Part shown: positions 18,901 to 26,267 of the stretch, one piece after another | Layout: each line of letters starts with the position of its first letter | Position numbering within the stretch: the stretch's first letter is position 1 | Origin: Paenibacillus planticolens | GTDB lineage: Bacteria; Bacillota; Bacilli; Paenibacillales; NBRC-103111 | Reading direction: 5' to 3' | Assembly: GCF_013141725.1 (NCBI RefSeq) | Contig: NZ_WHNZ01000030.1 | Coordinates: forward strand, 248,001-312,000 | DNA length: 64,000 bases | Translations under genes and position numbers: made by a program | The notes under the pieces: generated by a model | The model's input: only the letters and a program-made list of their open reading frames with translations | What the model was told of the DNA's origin: nothing | The model's database searches: none

Positions 18901-21820
18901 CCAGCTTATCAGCCAGCTTCGCTCTGCCGCCGTACAGATTTGCCAAGCCTTGGCCATCTTGCGGCGCATGGAATGCCATATTCCAAGCATTCGTTTCCGT
19001 GTAATCGCCGCCCCAATTTCTAGGATCGAAATTGGCAGGTGTGTTTCGCCAAGCACCGCTTGCGGTTCTGCCGTTGAAGAATCCTAAATTAGGATTAAAC
19101 ATGTTGACATAATTTTGTGCCCGGTTGATGTAATATTGTTGATCTTCTTTGTAATAAGCGTTATACGCATCGCTGGTGTCATTTTTCTTCGCGAGCGCAT
19201 CGGCCAGGTTGGCAATGCCATAGTCATTGATGTAACCATCCACAGCCCATGACAATCCTTCGCCTGTATCCGTATTGGTAAAGCCATCGAAAACAGAAGT
19301 AGCCATTCCTTTTCTACCTACGTTGCCATTTGGCGGAGTGACCGCAGCGTCTTTCAACGCGGATTGATAGAAGCTTTTAACGTCAAAGTTCGTAACACCT
19401 TTCAAGTAAGCGTCAGCAAAAGCGACATTTGCGCTGGTACCGACCATCAAGTTGGCATAGCCCGGAGAAGACCATCTGGAAATCCAGCCGCCATCCCGGT
19501 AGTGCTGAACGAAGCCGTCAATAAATTCACCGGCTTTATTCGGCGTCAGCAGTGTATAGGCCGGCCAAGCCGTCCGGTACGTATCCCAGAAACCGTTGTT
19601 GACATAAATTTTACCGTCATTAATTTTAGCGCATGACGTAGTTGCCGTGCTCGTCGTGCATGACGTAATTGGCGTTTGATCTGCATGCTTGTATACCGGC
19701 GCTTCATTCGTGCCGACATTCTCAAACGCTGAGTTAGGGTACAAGAACAAGCGGTACATGTTGGAGTACAACGTGATCAGCTGATCCTCTGAAGCGCCTT
19801 CAACCTGAATAACGCCCATTTGTTGATCCCACTGCGTTTGCGCCTTTTCTTTGATCGTTTCAAACGTATCGGCAGGGCTGATTTCCATTTCCAGGTTTTT
19901 CTTGGCTTGATCCACACTGATCAAGGATGTCGCAATCTTCATCGTAACCACTTTATTCGTCGTGGTGTCGAATTTGTAATAGGCCTGCACATTCGTTCCA
20001 CCGCCGCCGCTGCCTGTCAATTTGCCGCTTTCCTTGACCGGCTTATCGAAAGTAGCATAAATGAACATGCGCGTTGCGCCTGTGGAAAGTCCGCTTTTTT
20101 GATCGGAGTAGCCAGAAATGGCATTGTTGGCAACATCCAGCGTAATGCCGCCACTATTGCTTTGGTTGTCAAAAAGCAGATTAGACGAGTCCCCGGCAAA
20201 CGTGAATCGGAACATAGCTGCATGATCCGTTGGCGTAAATTCCGTTTTGAGACCATTTTCAAAAGTAACGCCGTAGTAGTACGGTTTTGCGATCTCGTTA
20301 GCATGCTTGAAAGGCAATGCCCGTGTTGTACGGCTAATATTCGGAGCGCCTACTGTGTCGGAAGGCATAACGTGGAACGTTTGCCGGTCTCCCATCCACG
20401 GACTTGGCTCATGGCTCAGTGCAAAGGCTTGAATGGTTGGCAGGTTGTTTGCGTTATTGCTTTGATTGTAATAATAAGCCCAATCCGAGCTGGCGTTTGT
20501 TTTGGGTATCCAGAAATTAAATCCGTGAGGTACGGCAACGGCAGGAATATTATTGCCTCTGGAGAAGGAACCGTTGGATTGCGTGCCTCTCAGGATGTTG
20601 GCATAATCGGAAAGCCGGCTGTAGTTGGCAGGAGTTGGATTGCCTTCGATTTTGACATCATCAATCGTTCCTTTGAAGCTTGTTCCGGTCTTCGCTGTCG
20701 GATTATCGTACGCAATCAGAATGCGCTTGATCGTTTTCCCGGCAGCGACAGCTCCGATATTGGATTTTTTGAAATTCCATTGGTTGTTGTAAAGCGTCTT
20801 GGAGTTTCCTTGATCCTGCGGATTGAGTTTAATGCCATGTTGGTCCAGCGCACCGAGATCATGCAGATAAGTGCCATCGGAAAATGCGAGATCGACCGCA
20901 GCGTAGGTGCTGGAGTAATCCATCTGCGCTTTATCCGTAAATTCAGGAGCGATGTAATAGGAAAGTTCGGTATTTGGCGTTACCGCAATGTTGGTATCAT
21001 AAACTTTATTGTAGGAATACGCTCTGCCGTCAACCAAGTGGGTTCCGGAATACGTAAACCCTTTTAAGCCGCTCCACCCCGCATTCGATTTCGCATTGTA
21101 GAGACCCGACGGACCGTTCGACACATACGACTTCATATCTGCCGGAGGAGGCGGAGGGAGAACAATGCCATTGGAAAGCTGGAACTCGGACAATTGAATA
21201 TAGGAATCGCCGTTGTTCGCCGTAATGTTAATCCGGTAATAGAGATAAGGCTTTTCATTCGCGAAGTCATATACTTTCGTCTGAAAACGTTCGCTAAAAG
21301 ATTGATTCGTTCTCGTATCCAAGGTAGTCCAAGCACTTCCGTCATTGGAGCCTTCGAACTGCCAGTTCTTAGGGTCCCTTCCCGCCGAATCGTTCGCGGA
21401 GGTCAAGGCATATCGGACGACCGTCGATGCTTCGCTAAGCTTGAATCTTACCCAACTGGTCGAGTTCGTATCCAGCCATTTGGAATTCGTGTTGGAATCG
21501 ATCAGATTGATGGCTACTTCACCTGAGGATGCATATTCTCCTCTTGCCGTTACTTCAACGACCTTATTCGTGATGCTCCCCGGGATGCCTGCAAAAGGCG
21601 TGTTACCGTCGATACCGGCAATCAGGCGAGTTCCGTCTTTGTCTGACTCCACGGTATTTTCCCATGTCACAGGGGGATCACTAGCCTCGAATGACGAGAA
21701 AAAGTCGGCCCCTTCCGTAGCTGCTAGCGCCTTCTGATTCGAAGGTGTATAAAATGCCCCTGTAAGAAGTGTAAAGCTCGTTGCCATAGCCAGAAATTTC
21801 CTAGCTTTCCGGTTACTCAT
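15923..21820 (-). CDS. Secreted multimodular GH92 alpha-mannosidase with cohesin, two FIVAR and dockerin
   Basis: Encodes 1965 residues; ATG 21820 has GGAGG 9 nt upstream and a signal peptide (to about residue 33). Order: F5/8C (85-217); unrecognised beta-rich module (240-393); GH92 (about 403-1140) with AVPHGFNFWIPKTN, GFWDTYRTAWP (about 745), TETNAWNMAFHAPQD (about 945, acid Glu) and GDEDNGEMSAWYIFGALGFYPL (about 1055); second F5/8C (1170-1312); Ig-like (1320-1407); second copy of the module (1413-1613); cohesin-like (1615-1743); two FIVAR (1747-1905); dockerin (1907-1965). It should trim alpha-mannosides outside the cell while anchored to partners. It is first of the three secreted genes and sits behind a promoter whose box matches that of the sugar importer. 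Confidence 0.93.
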   Translation of the reverse strand: MSNRKARKFLAMATSFTLLTGAFYTPSNQKALAATEGADFFSSFEASDPPVTWENTVESDKDGTRLIAGIDGNTPFAGIPGSITNKVVEVTARGEYASSGEVAINLIDSNTNSKWLDTNSTSWVRFKLSEASTVVRYALTSANDSAGRDPKNWQFEGSNDGSAWTTLDTRTNQSFSERFQTKVYDFANEKPYLYYRINITANNGDSYIQLSEFQLSNGIVLPPPPPADMKSYVSNGPSGLYNAKSNAGWSGLKGFTYSGTHLVDGRAYSYNKVYDTNIAVTPNTELSYYIAPEFTDKAQMDYSSTYAAVDLAFSDGTYLHDLGALDQHGIKLNPQDQGNSKTLYNNQWNFKKSNIGAVAAGKTIKRILIAYDNPTAKTGTSFKGTIDDVKIEGNPTPANYSRLSDYANILRGTQSNGSFSRGNNIPAVAVPHGFNFWIPKTNASSDWAYYYNQSNNANNLPTIQAFALSHEPSPWMGDRQTFHVMPSDTVGAPNISRTTRALPFKHANEIAKPYYYGVTFENGLKTEFTPTDHAAMFRFTFAGDSSNLLFDNQSNSGGITLDVANNAISGYSDQKSGLSTGATRMFIYATFDKPVKESGKLTGSGGGGTNVQAYYKFDTTTNKVVTMKIATSLISVDQAKKNLEMEISPADTFETIKEKAQTQWDQQMGVIQVEGASEDQLITLYSNMYRLFLYPNSAFENVGTNEAPVYKHADQTPITSCTTSTATTSCAKINDGKIYVNNGFWDTYRTAWPAYTLLTPNKAGEFIDGFVQHYRDGGWISRWSSPGYANLMVGTSANVAFADAYLKGVTNFDVKSFYQSALKDAAVTPPNGNVGRKGMATSVFDGFTNTDTGEGLSWAVDGYINDYGIANLADALAKKNDTSDAYNAYYKEDQQYYINRAQNYVNMFNPNLGFFNGRTASGAWRNTPANFDPRNWGGDYTETNAWNMAFHAPQDGQGLANLYGGRAKLADKLDQFFSIPEPASSSNAGSYGGVIHEMTEARDVRMGQYGHSNQPSHHIIYMYDYAGQPWKTQEKVREALDRLYLGSQIGQGYAGDEDNGEMSAWYIFGALGFYPLKMGSPEYAVGAPLFKKATIQLENGKKLVVNAPNNSKANKYVQSLKVNGEAYTQTSLPHAILAAGATLDFDMGPNPSTWGSGENDVPSSITKGSEVPAPLRDLTDKLVSQGLAKATDSTNSSTIGNLFDNSSNTRVTFNSKTPWVQYQFLGSKKQAAMYTLTSGNTEGDAKSWMLKGSNDGKNWTVLDQRTNETFAWRLYTRPFTIQSPGKYEYYRLEVTENSGTTTTSFAEIELIGYPTPPVSDDTAVAETVKALDLGDTSAVTRKLILPNGNSEFGTTITWESSNPAVVTNEGKIVKRPDVGQPNVSLTLTATVKKGSVSATKTITVTVLAINDTDLNYGAGVDFKTGLEPGDVMPTWENRTIESKNIGEFCCGIGGVETKVGTPGRNSSTSAILYSGNATNAVENYAYNQMFDVDFDIKPSTVLSYWINPEGSAGTVLPGNVRTTSQYYSVDLQFTDGTYLRNLGAVDQNGVGLNPLAQGNGGKLISDQWNFVTSNIGAVAAGKTVDKILISFNTTGKTGYSRGYFDDISIDHAKSEPSALLTGSSAVTAGQTFDLTYGLGGVAQSVYGQDITFTYDSNLFELVADKSLKDDFVIVDKKVVPGQSRYLAVHVGAGAAHPNGALLTLRFKVKASELGATGTIAVSHLVVADGEGKEIELPGISKTISIKAVDKAALNSLITEAQAVHDAAVEGTKFGQYPVGSKAVLQTAVDAAKAVAANTQATQEEVDQARAQLNSALQTFKNAVISIVDKTALSALIAEAQAKHDTAVEGTRTGQYPAGAKAILQAAIDAAGQIAGNAAATQSQVDQAVTDLNSALQSFLASVNTSMPGDMNGDDMYSIGDLAIVAAYYGKTSQDPNWDLYKKADLNNDGIIDITDLAIMARKILE

Positions 21821-21897
21821 TCCAGAAAACCTCCTATTTTTGTTTTCAAAGCAAATCTGTTCTAAAAAATCCAAACAGCCTCCTTTCGAAGAACAAC

Positions 21898-21911
21898 TGT
21901 AAGCGCTTCCC
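21898..21911. promoter_or_regulatory. Candidate cre site (CcpA) in the leader of the large GH92 gene
   Basis: TGTAAGCGCTTCCC matches the catabolite-responsive consensus TGnAAnCGnWWnCA at all but the last base. It lies just downstream of the proposed -10 (21919-21924) and 78 bp upstream of the start codon, where bound CcpA could block transcription when glucose is present. Confidence 0.65.
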
Positions 21912-21918
21912 CATAAAC

Positions 21919-21972
21919 ATCTTACTGAAAGAGCTTGGCTTTAACTATGCGGTAAATCTATCTTTTCTTCCG
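21919..21972 (-). promoter_or_regulatory. Activator-dependent promoter A, shared box with the sugar importer promoter
   Basis: Read on the plus strand: ATCTTA (minus-strand -10 TAAGAT, 21919-21924), 26 bp, then GGTAAATCTATCTTTT followed by nTTCCG (21951-21972). The same 22-bp box (one mismatch) and the same spacing occur at 25387-25440. The -35 position is poor (TAGTTA), as expected if a regulator bound at the box recruits polymerase. The YesN-type regulator at 25472 is the obvious candidate. Confidence 0.7.
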
Positions 21973-22070
21973 AAAAAATAATCACATTTGACTCCAAGCC
22001 ACCGATATGTGCCTTTGACGAGGCAGCAATGACTGCCTGTCATTTCTTATGTTCAAGCATTTTTCTGTAC

Positions 22071-22105
22071 AAAAAAACGCAGACCCATCAAGTCTGGCGT
22101 TTTTT
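22071..22105 (-). terminator. Rho-independent terminator of the sugar importer operon
   Basis: Minus-strand AAAAAACGCCAGAC pairs with GTCTGCGTTTTTTT around a short loop, 8 bp beyond the stop of the gene at 22113-22934. The GH92 gene downstream therefore needs its own promoter. Confidence 0.88.
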
Positions 22106-22112
22106 CTGATGA

Positions 22113-22934
22113 CTAGCCTTTAATTGAACCCGCGAGCAGACCGCGAATAAAATATTTGCTTAAGAAAATATATACGAGCAGCGTCGGTAAAGCGGCCAAA
22201 ATCGCTCCGGCCATCTGTACGTTCCACTGTACGATTTGACTGCCGGACAAGTTTTGCAGGGCGACCATGATCGGCTGCTGCTTCTGTGTCGTAAGCGTTA
22301 CGGCAAACAGGAATTCGTTCCATACGCTCGTAAACTGCCAGATGCCGACTACGACAAATCCCGTTAACGAAAGAGGAATAATGATGTAGCGGTAAATACC
22401 GAAAAATCCTGTTCCGTCAATTTTGCCCGATTCCAAAACCTCCGTCGGGATCCCGACGTAAAAGTTGCGAAACATCAACGTGCAAATGGGCAGCCCATAT
22501 ACGACATGTACGAGAATTAATCCAGGAATCGTGTTATACAGCTTAATCGATTGCAAAAACTGAATTAACGGAATAAGAATACTTTGGTAAGGGATGAACA
22601 TCCCGAACAGCATGAGCGAGAAGAGTAAGTTTGATCCTCTGAATTTCCATTTGGATAAGATGTATCCGTTTAAAGATCCAAGCAGAGACGATAACAACGT
22701 AGCCGGAATGGCCAGCAAAAAGCTGTTCGTTAAATTGGGAATCAGTTTCTTAAACGCCTCTTGATAGCCCTTCAAGTTAAAATACTCCGGAAGCGCCCAC
22801 ATTTTATCGAGTGTAATTTCGTTCAGGCCCTTAACGCTTGTAATTAGCATGACATAAACCGGAACCAGATAAACAATCGCCAAAACGATTAGCACCACAT
22901 ACATCAGCGTACGATTCACACGCTCCAGCGACAT
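22113..22934 (-). CDS. CUT1 sugar ABC transporter permease (MalG/LacG type)
   Basis: Encodes 273 residues with about six membrane helices. The N-terminus (VNRTLMYVVLIVLAIVYLVPVYVMLITSVKG) is typical of the second CUT1 permease, and the cytoplasmic EAA loop reads VLESGKIDGTGFFGIYRYIIIPLS, the contact site for the ATPase. ATG 22934 lies 1 bp after the upstream permease stop (TAA-C-ATG), so translation is probably coupled, with GGAGG just upstream. No dedicated ATPase gene is present, as is usual in Bacilli, where a shared MsmX-type ATPase serves several CUT1 importers. Together with the neighbouring permease and lipoprotein it would import mannose oligosaccharides released by the secreted mannosidases; the substrate is inferred from context. 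Confidence 0.92.
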   Translation of the reverse strand: MSLERVNRTLMYVVLIVLAIVYLVPVYVMLITSVKGLNEITLDKMWALPEYFNLKGYQEAFKKLIPNLTNSFLLAIPATLLSSLLGSLNGYILSKWKFRGSNLLFSLMLFGMFIPYQSILIPLIQFLQSIKLYNTIPGLILVHVVYGLPICTLMFRNFYVGIPTEVLESGKIDGTGFFGIYRYIIIPLSLTGFVVVGIWQFTSVWNEFLFAVTLTTQKQQPIMVALQNLSGSQIVQWNVQMAGAILAALPTLLVYIFLSKYFIRGLLAGSIKG

Positions 22935-22935
22935 G

Positions 22936-23919
22936 TTAATCCTCCCCCTTGCGCAAGTTGGAAATCAAGTAAGGAATGATCAGCAAGGAAACTAGCAGCA
23001 GCATAATCATCGCTATACCGGCACCTTGGGCATAATGATTTCCACGGAATGTCGTTTCAAACATGTACACGCCGGGCACATCCGTTACAAACATGGCTCC
23101 CGGTCCTGTCATTGCATACACCAAATCGAAAATCTTTAATGAGATATGCGCCAAAATAATAATTAAGCTCATCGTGATCGGCTTCAGCTGCGGCAGAATA
23201 ACCTTCCGGAGGATCTGCCATTCCGTCGCGCCATCTACTCGCGCAGCCTCCCGCAGGTCCTCGGATATGTTCCGCAGGCCAGCCAGATACATCGCCATTG
23301 CAAACCCGGACATTTGCCAGATCGCTGCAATAGCAACGGCAATAATCGCTACAGGGAAACCGAAATCAATTTGCCCGATATGGATTTTGGGGATAATTTC
23401 TGTGCTTACAAACCAGCTCGGCACATTCGTTACGCCCAGCGATTTCAACAATAAATTGACTCCGGTCGTCGGATTCAGAATCCACTGCCATACGACCCCT
23501 GTCACGACAAAAGAGAGCGCCATCGGAAATACGAATATATTTCGGAAAAAGGCTTCCCCCCGCACTTTCCGGTCTACCATAACGGCCAGAAACAAGCCAA
23601 CGAGCATCCCGCCTGCGATAAACAGAGCGGTAAACATAATCGTATTCCTTAAATCCGATTGAAAGCGGAAATCGTTAAACAGAAACGAATAGTTGCTGAA
23701 TCCGGCGTAAGTCAGATTTTTGACAAGCGTGTTCCACTGCGATAACGAGACGTAACCAGTCCAGGCTATAAAGCCATAAACAAAAATAGCAATTGCCGCT
23801 ACGGAAGGCAGAAGCATTAAAATGGGGACAAGCTTTTCCGACTTCCAAATACTGCGCCTGCGCAGCGCAATGCTAGGTTGATCTGTATTCAGTTGTTCAT
23901 TTGAACGGATAGCGTTCAT
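22936..23919 (-). CDS. CUT1 sugar ABC transporter permease (MalF/LacF type)
   Basis: Encodes 327 residues. A hydrophilic N-terminus of about 30 residues precedes the first helix (LVPILMLLPSVAAIAIFVYGF); the EAA loop reads DLREAARVDGATEWQILRKVILPQLKP near residue 230. It forms the membrane channel with the next gene. ATG 23919 has a modest GGAG site. The start lies 20 bp downstream of a strong hairpin with a short T-run (23939-23974), so transcription from the binding-protein gene may be partly terminated before this gene. That would yield more binding protein than permease, a common arrangement in such operons. Confidence 0.92.
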   Translation of the reverse strand: MNAIRSNEQLNTDQPSIALRRRSIWKSEKLVPILMLLPSVAAIAIFVYGFIAWTGYVSLSQWNTLVKNLTYAGFSNYSFLFNDFRFQSDLRNTIMFTALFIAGGMLVGLFLAVMVDRKVRGEAFFRNIFVFPMALSFVVTGVVWQWILNPTTGVNLLLKSLGVTNVPSWFVSTEIIPKIHIGQIDFGFPVAIIAVAIAAIWQMSGFAMAMYLAGLRNISEDLREAARVDGATEWQILRKVILPQLKPITMSLIIILAHISLKIFDLVYAMTGPGAMFVTDVPGVYMFETTFRGNHYAQGAGIAMIMLLLVSLLIIPYLISNLRKGED

Positions 23920-23938
23920 CTATTCACACTCCATAAAA

Positions 23939-23974
23939 ACAGGGTCAGATGCCTAATCCGTCATCTGGCCCTGT
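23939..23974 (-). terminator. Leaky terminator / processing hairpin between binding protein and permease genes
   Basis: Minus-strand ACAGGGCCAGATG pairs with CATCTGACCCTGT (one G-T pair) around a 10-nt loop and is followed by five T. Its position inside the operon suggests partial termination or 3' mRNA protection. Confidence 0.75.
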
Positions 23975-23984
23975 CGATTTCTCC

Positions 23985-25337
23985 TTATTTTTTCATACCG
24001 TTGGCATCTTGTGCTTGTTTAAGCGCTTTAGCTGTTTGCTCTACATCGCCTTGGGTTACGAAGATATTGATCGCTTGGTTGGCCTGTGTCGTAAAGCCTT
24101 CAGGCGCTGCGGAACCGTGAGCCATACTCGGTGTGAGCTTGCTCTTTTTAAAATCTTCGATCGTCGTTTTACCGTATACGTCGTATTTGGAAGTATCCGC
24201 ATCAACCCTTGCCGGAATCGATCCTTTCAGCGGGTTAAACACGTCTTGACCTTCTACAGAGCCAAGAACCTTCAAGAACTCCTTAGCTGTCGCTTGGTCT
24301 TTGGAATCTTTAGGCAGAGCAAAGGTATCCGTTACGACCATGAACGTACCGTCCGTGTTCGGGGAGGCAACCCAGCCAAAATCTTCGTTGGCTTTTAATT
24401 TCAAATCCGTCGTGAAATATCCTTTCGCCCAGTCACCCATATTGTTCATAGCCGCTTCGCCTTTGGCGACCAGTTGGGCGGCATCCTGCCAGTTGCGGGC
24501 AGCATGGTCCTTATTCACATAGGACAGCATCTTTTTGAAAGTTTCCAGCGATTTTTTCACACGAGCGTCGTCGAACGGAATTTCGCCGGTCCACAACTTT
24601 TTGTAATCGTCAGCTCCAAATTCGCCGAGCAAAACATTTTCGAACAGCATCGTTGCTGTCCAAGGCTCTTTATCGCCAAGCGCCAGCGGAGTAATGCCCT
24701 TCGCTTTTAATGCATCCGCTACCTTAATAAACTCATCGAAAGTCGTAGGCGCTTTCAAACCATTTTGGTCAAAAATTTTCTTATTGTAGAAAATCACGTT
24801 GCCCCGGTGAATATTGACCGGAACGGAATAGATGTTTCCATCCTTGCTAACCATGTCAACCAGGTCCTTCGGAAACTTATCCTTCCAGCCCTCTTTGTCG
24901 TACAGGTCATTCAAGGGGCTGACCTTGCCGGCAGCAACCCATCCCGTATTCAGTTCCGCACCGCCATGAACTTGGAACGCTGACGGCGGATCGCCGCCCT
25001 GCATGCGGGAGGCAAGAACGGCCTTCGCATTGGTTCCGGCACCGCCGGCTACTGCGGCATTAATGACTTCAATGTCCGGATATTTATCTTTGAACAATTT
25101 AATAAGACCTTGAAGTCCCGCTTCTTCACCTGCACCCGTCCACCAGCTAAAGATTTCCACCTGTTTTTTACTTGCCGCCGGAGCCGGAGTTGCAGGCGCT
25201 GCTGTTGCAGCAGGCGTGTTGGCAGCCGCAGACGGAGCCGGGCTGTTTTTCGCCTCATTGGTGCTCGAGCTGCATGCTGTAAGAAGTGAACCGGTTAATG
25301 TTACAGTAGAAAGAATAATAGATAATTTACGTTTCAC
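23985..25337 (-). CDS. CUT1 sugar ABC transporter substrate-binding lipoprotein (family 1)
   Basis: Encodes 450 residues from a GTG start (25335-25337) with AAAGGGG upstream. The signal ends in the lipobox LLTACSS, with the acylated Cys at about residue 22, then an Ala/Pro-rich linker. The mature part is a family 1 solute-binding protein: VEIFSWWTGAGEEAGLQGLIKLFKDKYPDIEV, LASRMQGGDPPSAFQVHGG, NIYSVPVNIHRGNVIFYNKKIFDQNGL and AKGEAAMNNMGDWAKGYF. It would capture oligosaccharides at the outer membrane face and pass them to the two permeases downstream. Its promoter carries the same box as that of the large GH92 gene, which supports an alpha-mannoside or N-glycan substrate. The substrate remains an inference. 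Confidence 0.93.
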   Translation of the reverse strand: MKRKLSIILSTVTLTGSLLTACSSSTNEAKNSPAPSAAANTPAATAAPATPAPAASKKQVEIFSWWTGAGEEAGLQGLIKLFKDKYPDIEVINAAVAGGAGTNAKAVLASRMQGGDPPSAFQVHGGAELNTGWVAAGKVSPLNDLYDKEGWKDKFPKDLVDMVSKDGNIYSVPVNIHRGNVIFYNKKIFDQNGLKAPTTFDEFIKVADALKAKGITPLALGDKEPWTATMLFENVLLGEFGADDYKKLWTGEIPFDDARVKKSLETFKKMLSYVNKDHAARNWQDAAQLVAKGEAAMNNMGDWAKGYFTTDLKLKANEDFGWVASPNTDGTFMVVTDTFALPKDSKDQATAKEFLKVLGSVEGQDVFNPLKGSIPARVDADTSKYDVYGKTTIEDFKKSKLTPSMAHGSAAPEGFTTQANQAINIFVTQGDVEQTAKALKQAQDANGMKK

Positions 25338-25386
25338 AGTACTTCCCCTTTCAGATCGCTTTTGTATGAAACCGCTTTACAAAATT

Positions 25387-25440
25387 ATCTTACTCAATTG
25401 GGGAAATACTTTTAATGAGGTAAATCTATCTTTTATTCCG
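25387..25440 (-). promoter_or_regulatory. Activator-dependent promoter B of the sugar importer, shared box
   Basis: ATCTTA (minus-strand -10 TAAGAT, 25387-25392), 26 bp, then GGTAAATCTATCTTTT followed by nTTCCG (25419-25440). The element matches promoter A at 21919-21972 in 21 of 22 box bases and in spacing. The box lies between the importer and the regulator gene whose product could bind it. Confidence 0.7.
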
Positions 25441-25471
25441 TTTTTTTGCACAATCGGCGCCCTGCCTGTCT

Positions 25472-26251
25472 TTAGGCCCTCCTTGACCTGTAATCGCCCG
25501 GCGACATGCCCATCTGCTTTTGAAACCATTCGCTGAAATACCGGGGGTTGGGATAGCCGACGGCCTCCCCAATCTGATAAATCTTGAGGGTGCTGCTGCC
25601 AAGAAGCTCGCAGGCTTTCTCGATGCGCAGATGCGATAAATAATCACTGAACGATTTGCCTGTTTCTTGGCGGAACAACCTGCTTAAGTAATTCGAAGTG
25701 ACGAACAATTCTTCGGCAATTTGATGAAGATGAAGGTCCTCCGTGAATCTGGCGGCCATCATCTGAAGCGCTTTTTTGATCAAGTACGAGCTGGGCTCCT
25801 CCGATACTTTCGGTTCGAGAGCGGGTTTGTCCGGTTGAACCGCTTCTTTCGTGCATATCATCTTGGCTTTCTGCAAAGCAACTTCGATCTCTTCCACATC
25901 CGACGGTTTCAGCAGGTAATCTACGGCTCCTAAACGAAGCGCTTCTTGGGCGTATTTAAAATCGCCGTATCCGCTGAGGAAAATAACCTTGGTGTTCGAC
26001 AGCAAGCGTTTGTCATTTTCCATTTCACGCAATCTGGCTACCAGTTCCAAACCCGTCATATTGGGCATGCGAATATCCGACAAAAGGATATCGACGGGGT
26101 GGTCCTCCATATAACGGATAGCTTCTAGTCCGTCTTGAAACACTTGAACCAGATCGATCCCCAGCATCTCCCAATTGATATGCTCACTTAAGCCTTCCCG
26201 AATCCAAGTTTCGTCATCTATAATAACGGCACGGCAAACGGTCGCGTTCAT
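25472..26251 (-). CDS. YesN-type response regulator (REC plus AraC-type DNA-binding domain)
   Basis: Encodes 259 residues. ATG 26251 has GGAGG 8 nt upstream; an earlier in-frame start at 26284 would overlap the preceding gene and lacks a site. The receiver domain (about 1-120) has the acidic pair IIDDE, the phosphoacceptor in LLSDIRMPNMTG and the conserved Lys in LLKPSD. The C-terminal part carries two AraC helix-turn-helix motifs (LHLHQIAEELFVTSNYLSRLFRQ and IYQIGEAVGYPNPRYFSEWFQK). The short linker makes it compact for the class. It follows the kinase and the binding-protein-like sensor with small gaps, and it probably activates the importer and the large GH92 gene from the shared upstream box. 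Confidence 0.93.
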   Translation of the reverse strand: MNATVCRAVIIDDETWIREGLSEHINWEMLGIDLVQVFQDGLEAIRYMEDHPVDILLSDIRMPNMTGLELVARLREMENDKRLLSNTKVIFLSGYGDFKYAQEALRLGAVDYLLKPSDVEEIEVALQKAKMICTKEAVQPDKPALEPKVSEEPSSYLIKKALQMMAARFTEDLHLHQIAEELFVTSNYLSRLFRQETGKSFSDYLSHLRIEKACELLGSSTLKIYQIGEAVGYPNPRYFSEWFQKQMGMSPGDYRSRRA

Positions 26252-26267
26252 CGATGCATCCTCCGTC

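Noticed and set aside
19820..21067. 415-codon open frame on the plus strand inside the large GH92 gene
   Set aside because: It is antisense to strongly supported GH92 sequence, has no ribosome site and no recognisable domain; a codon-bias shadow.
25366..25380. Second cre site upstream of the importer genes
   Set aside because: TGAAACCGCTTTAC lacks the conserved final CA and has wrong spacing of the halves; too weak to call.
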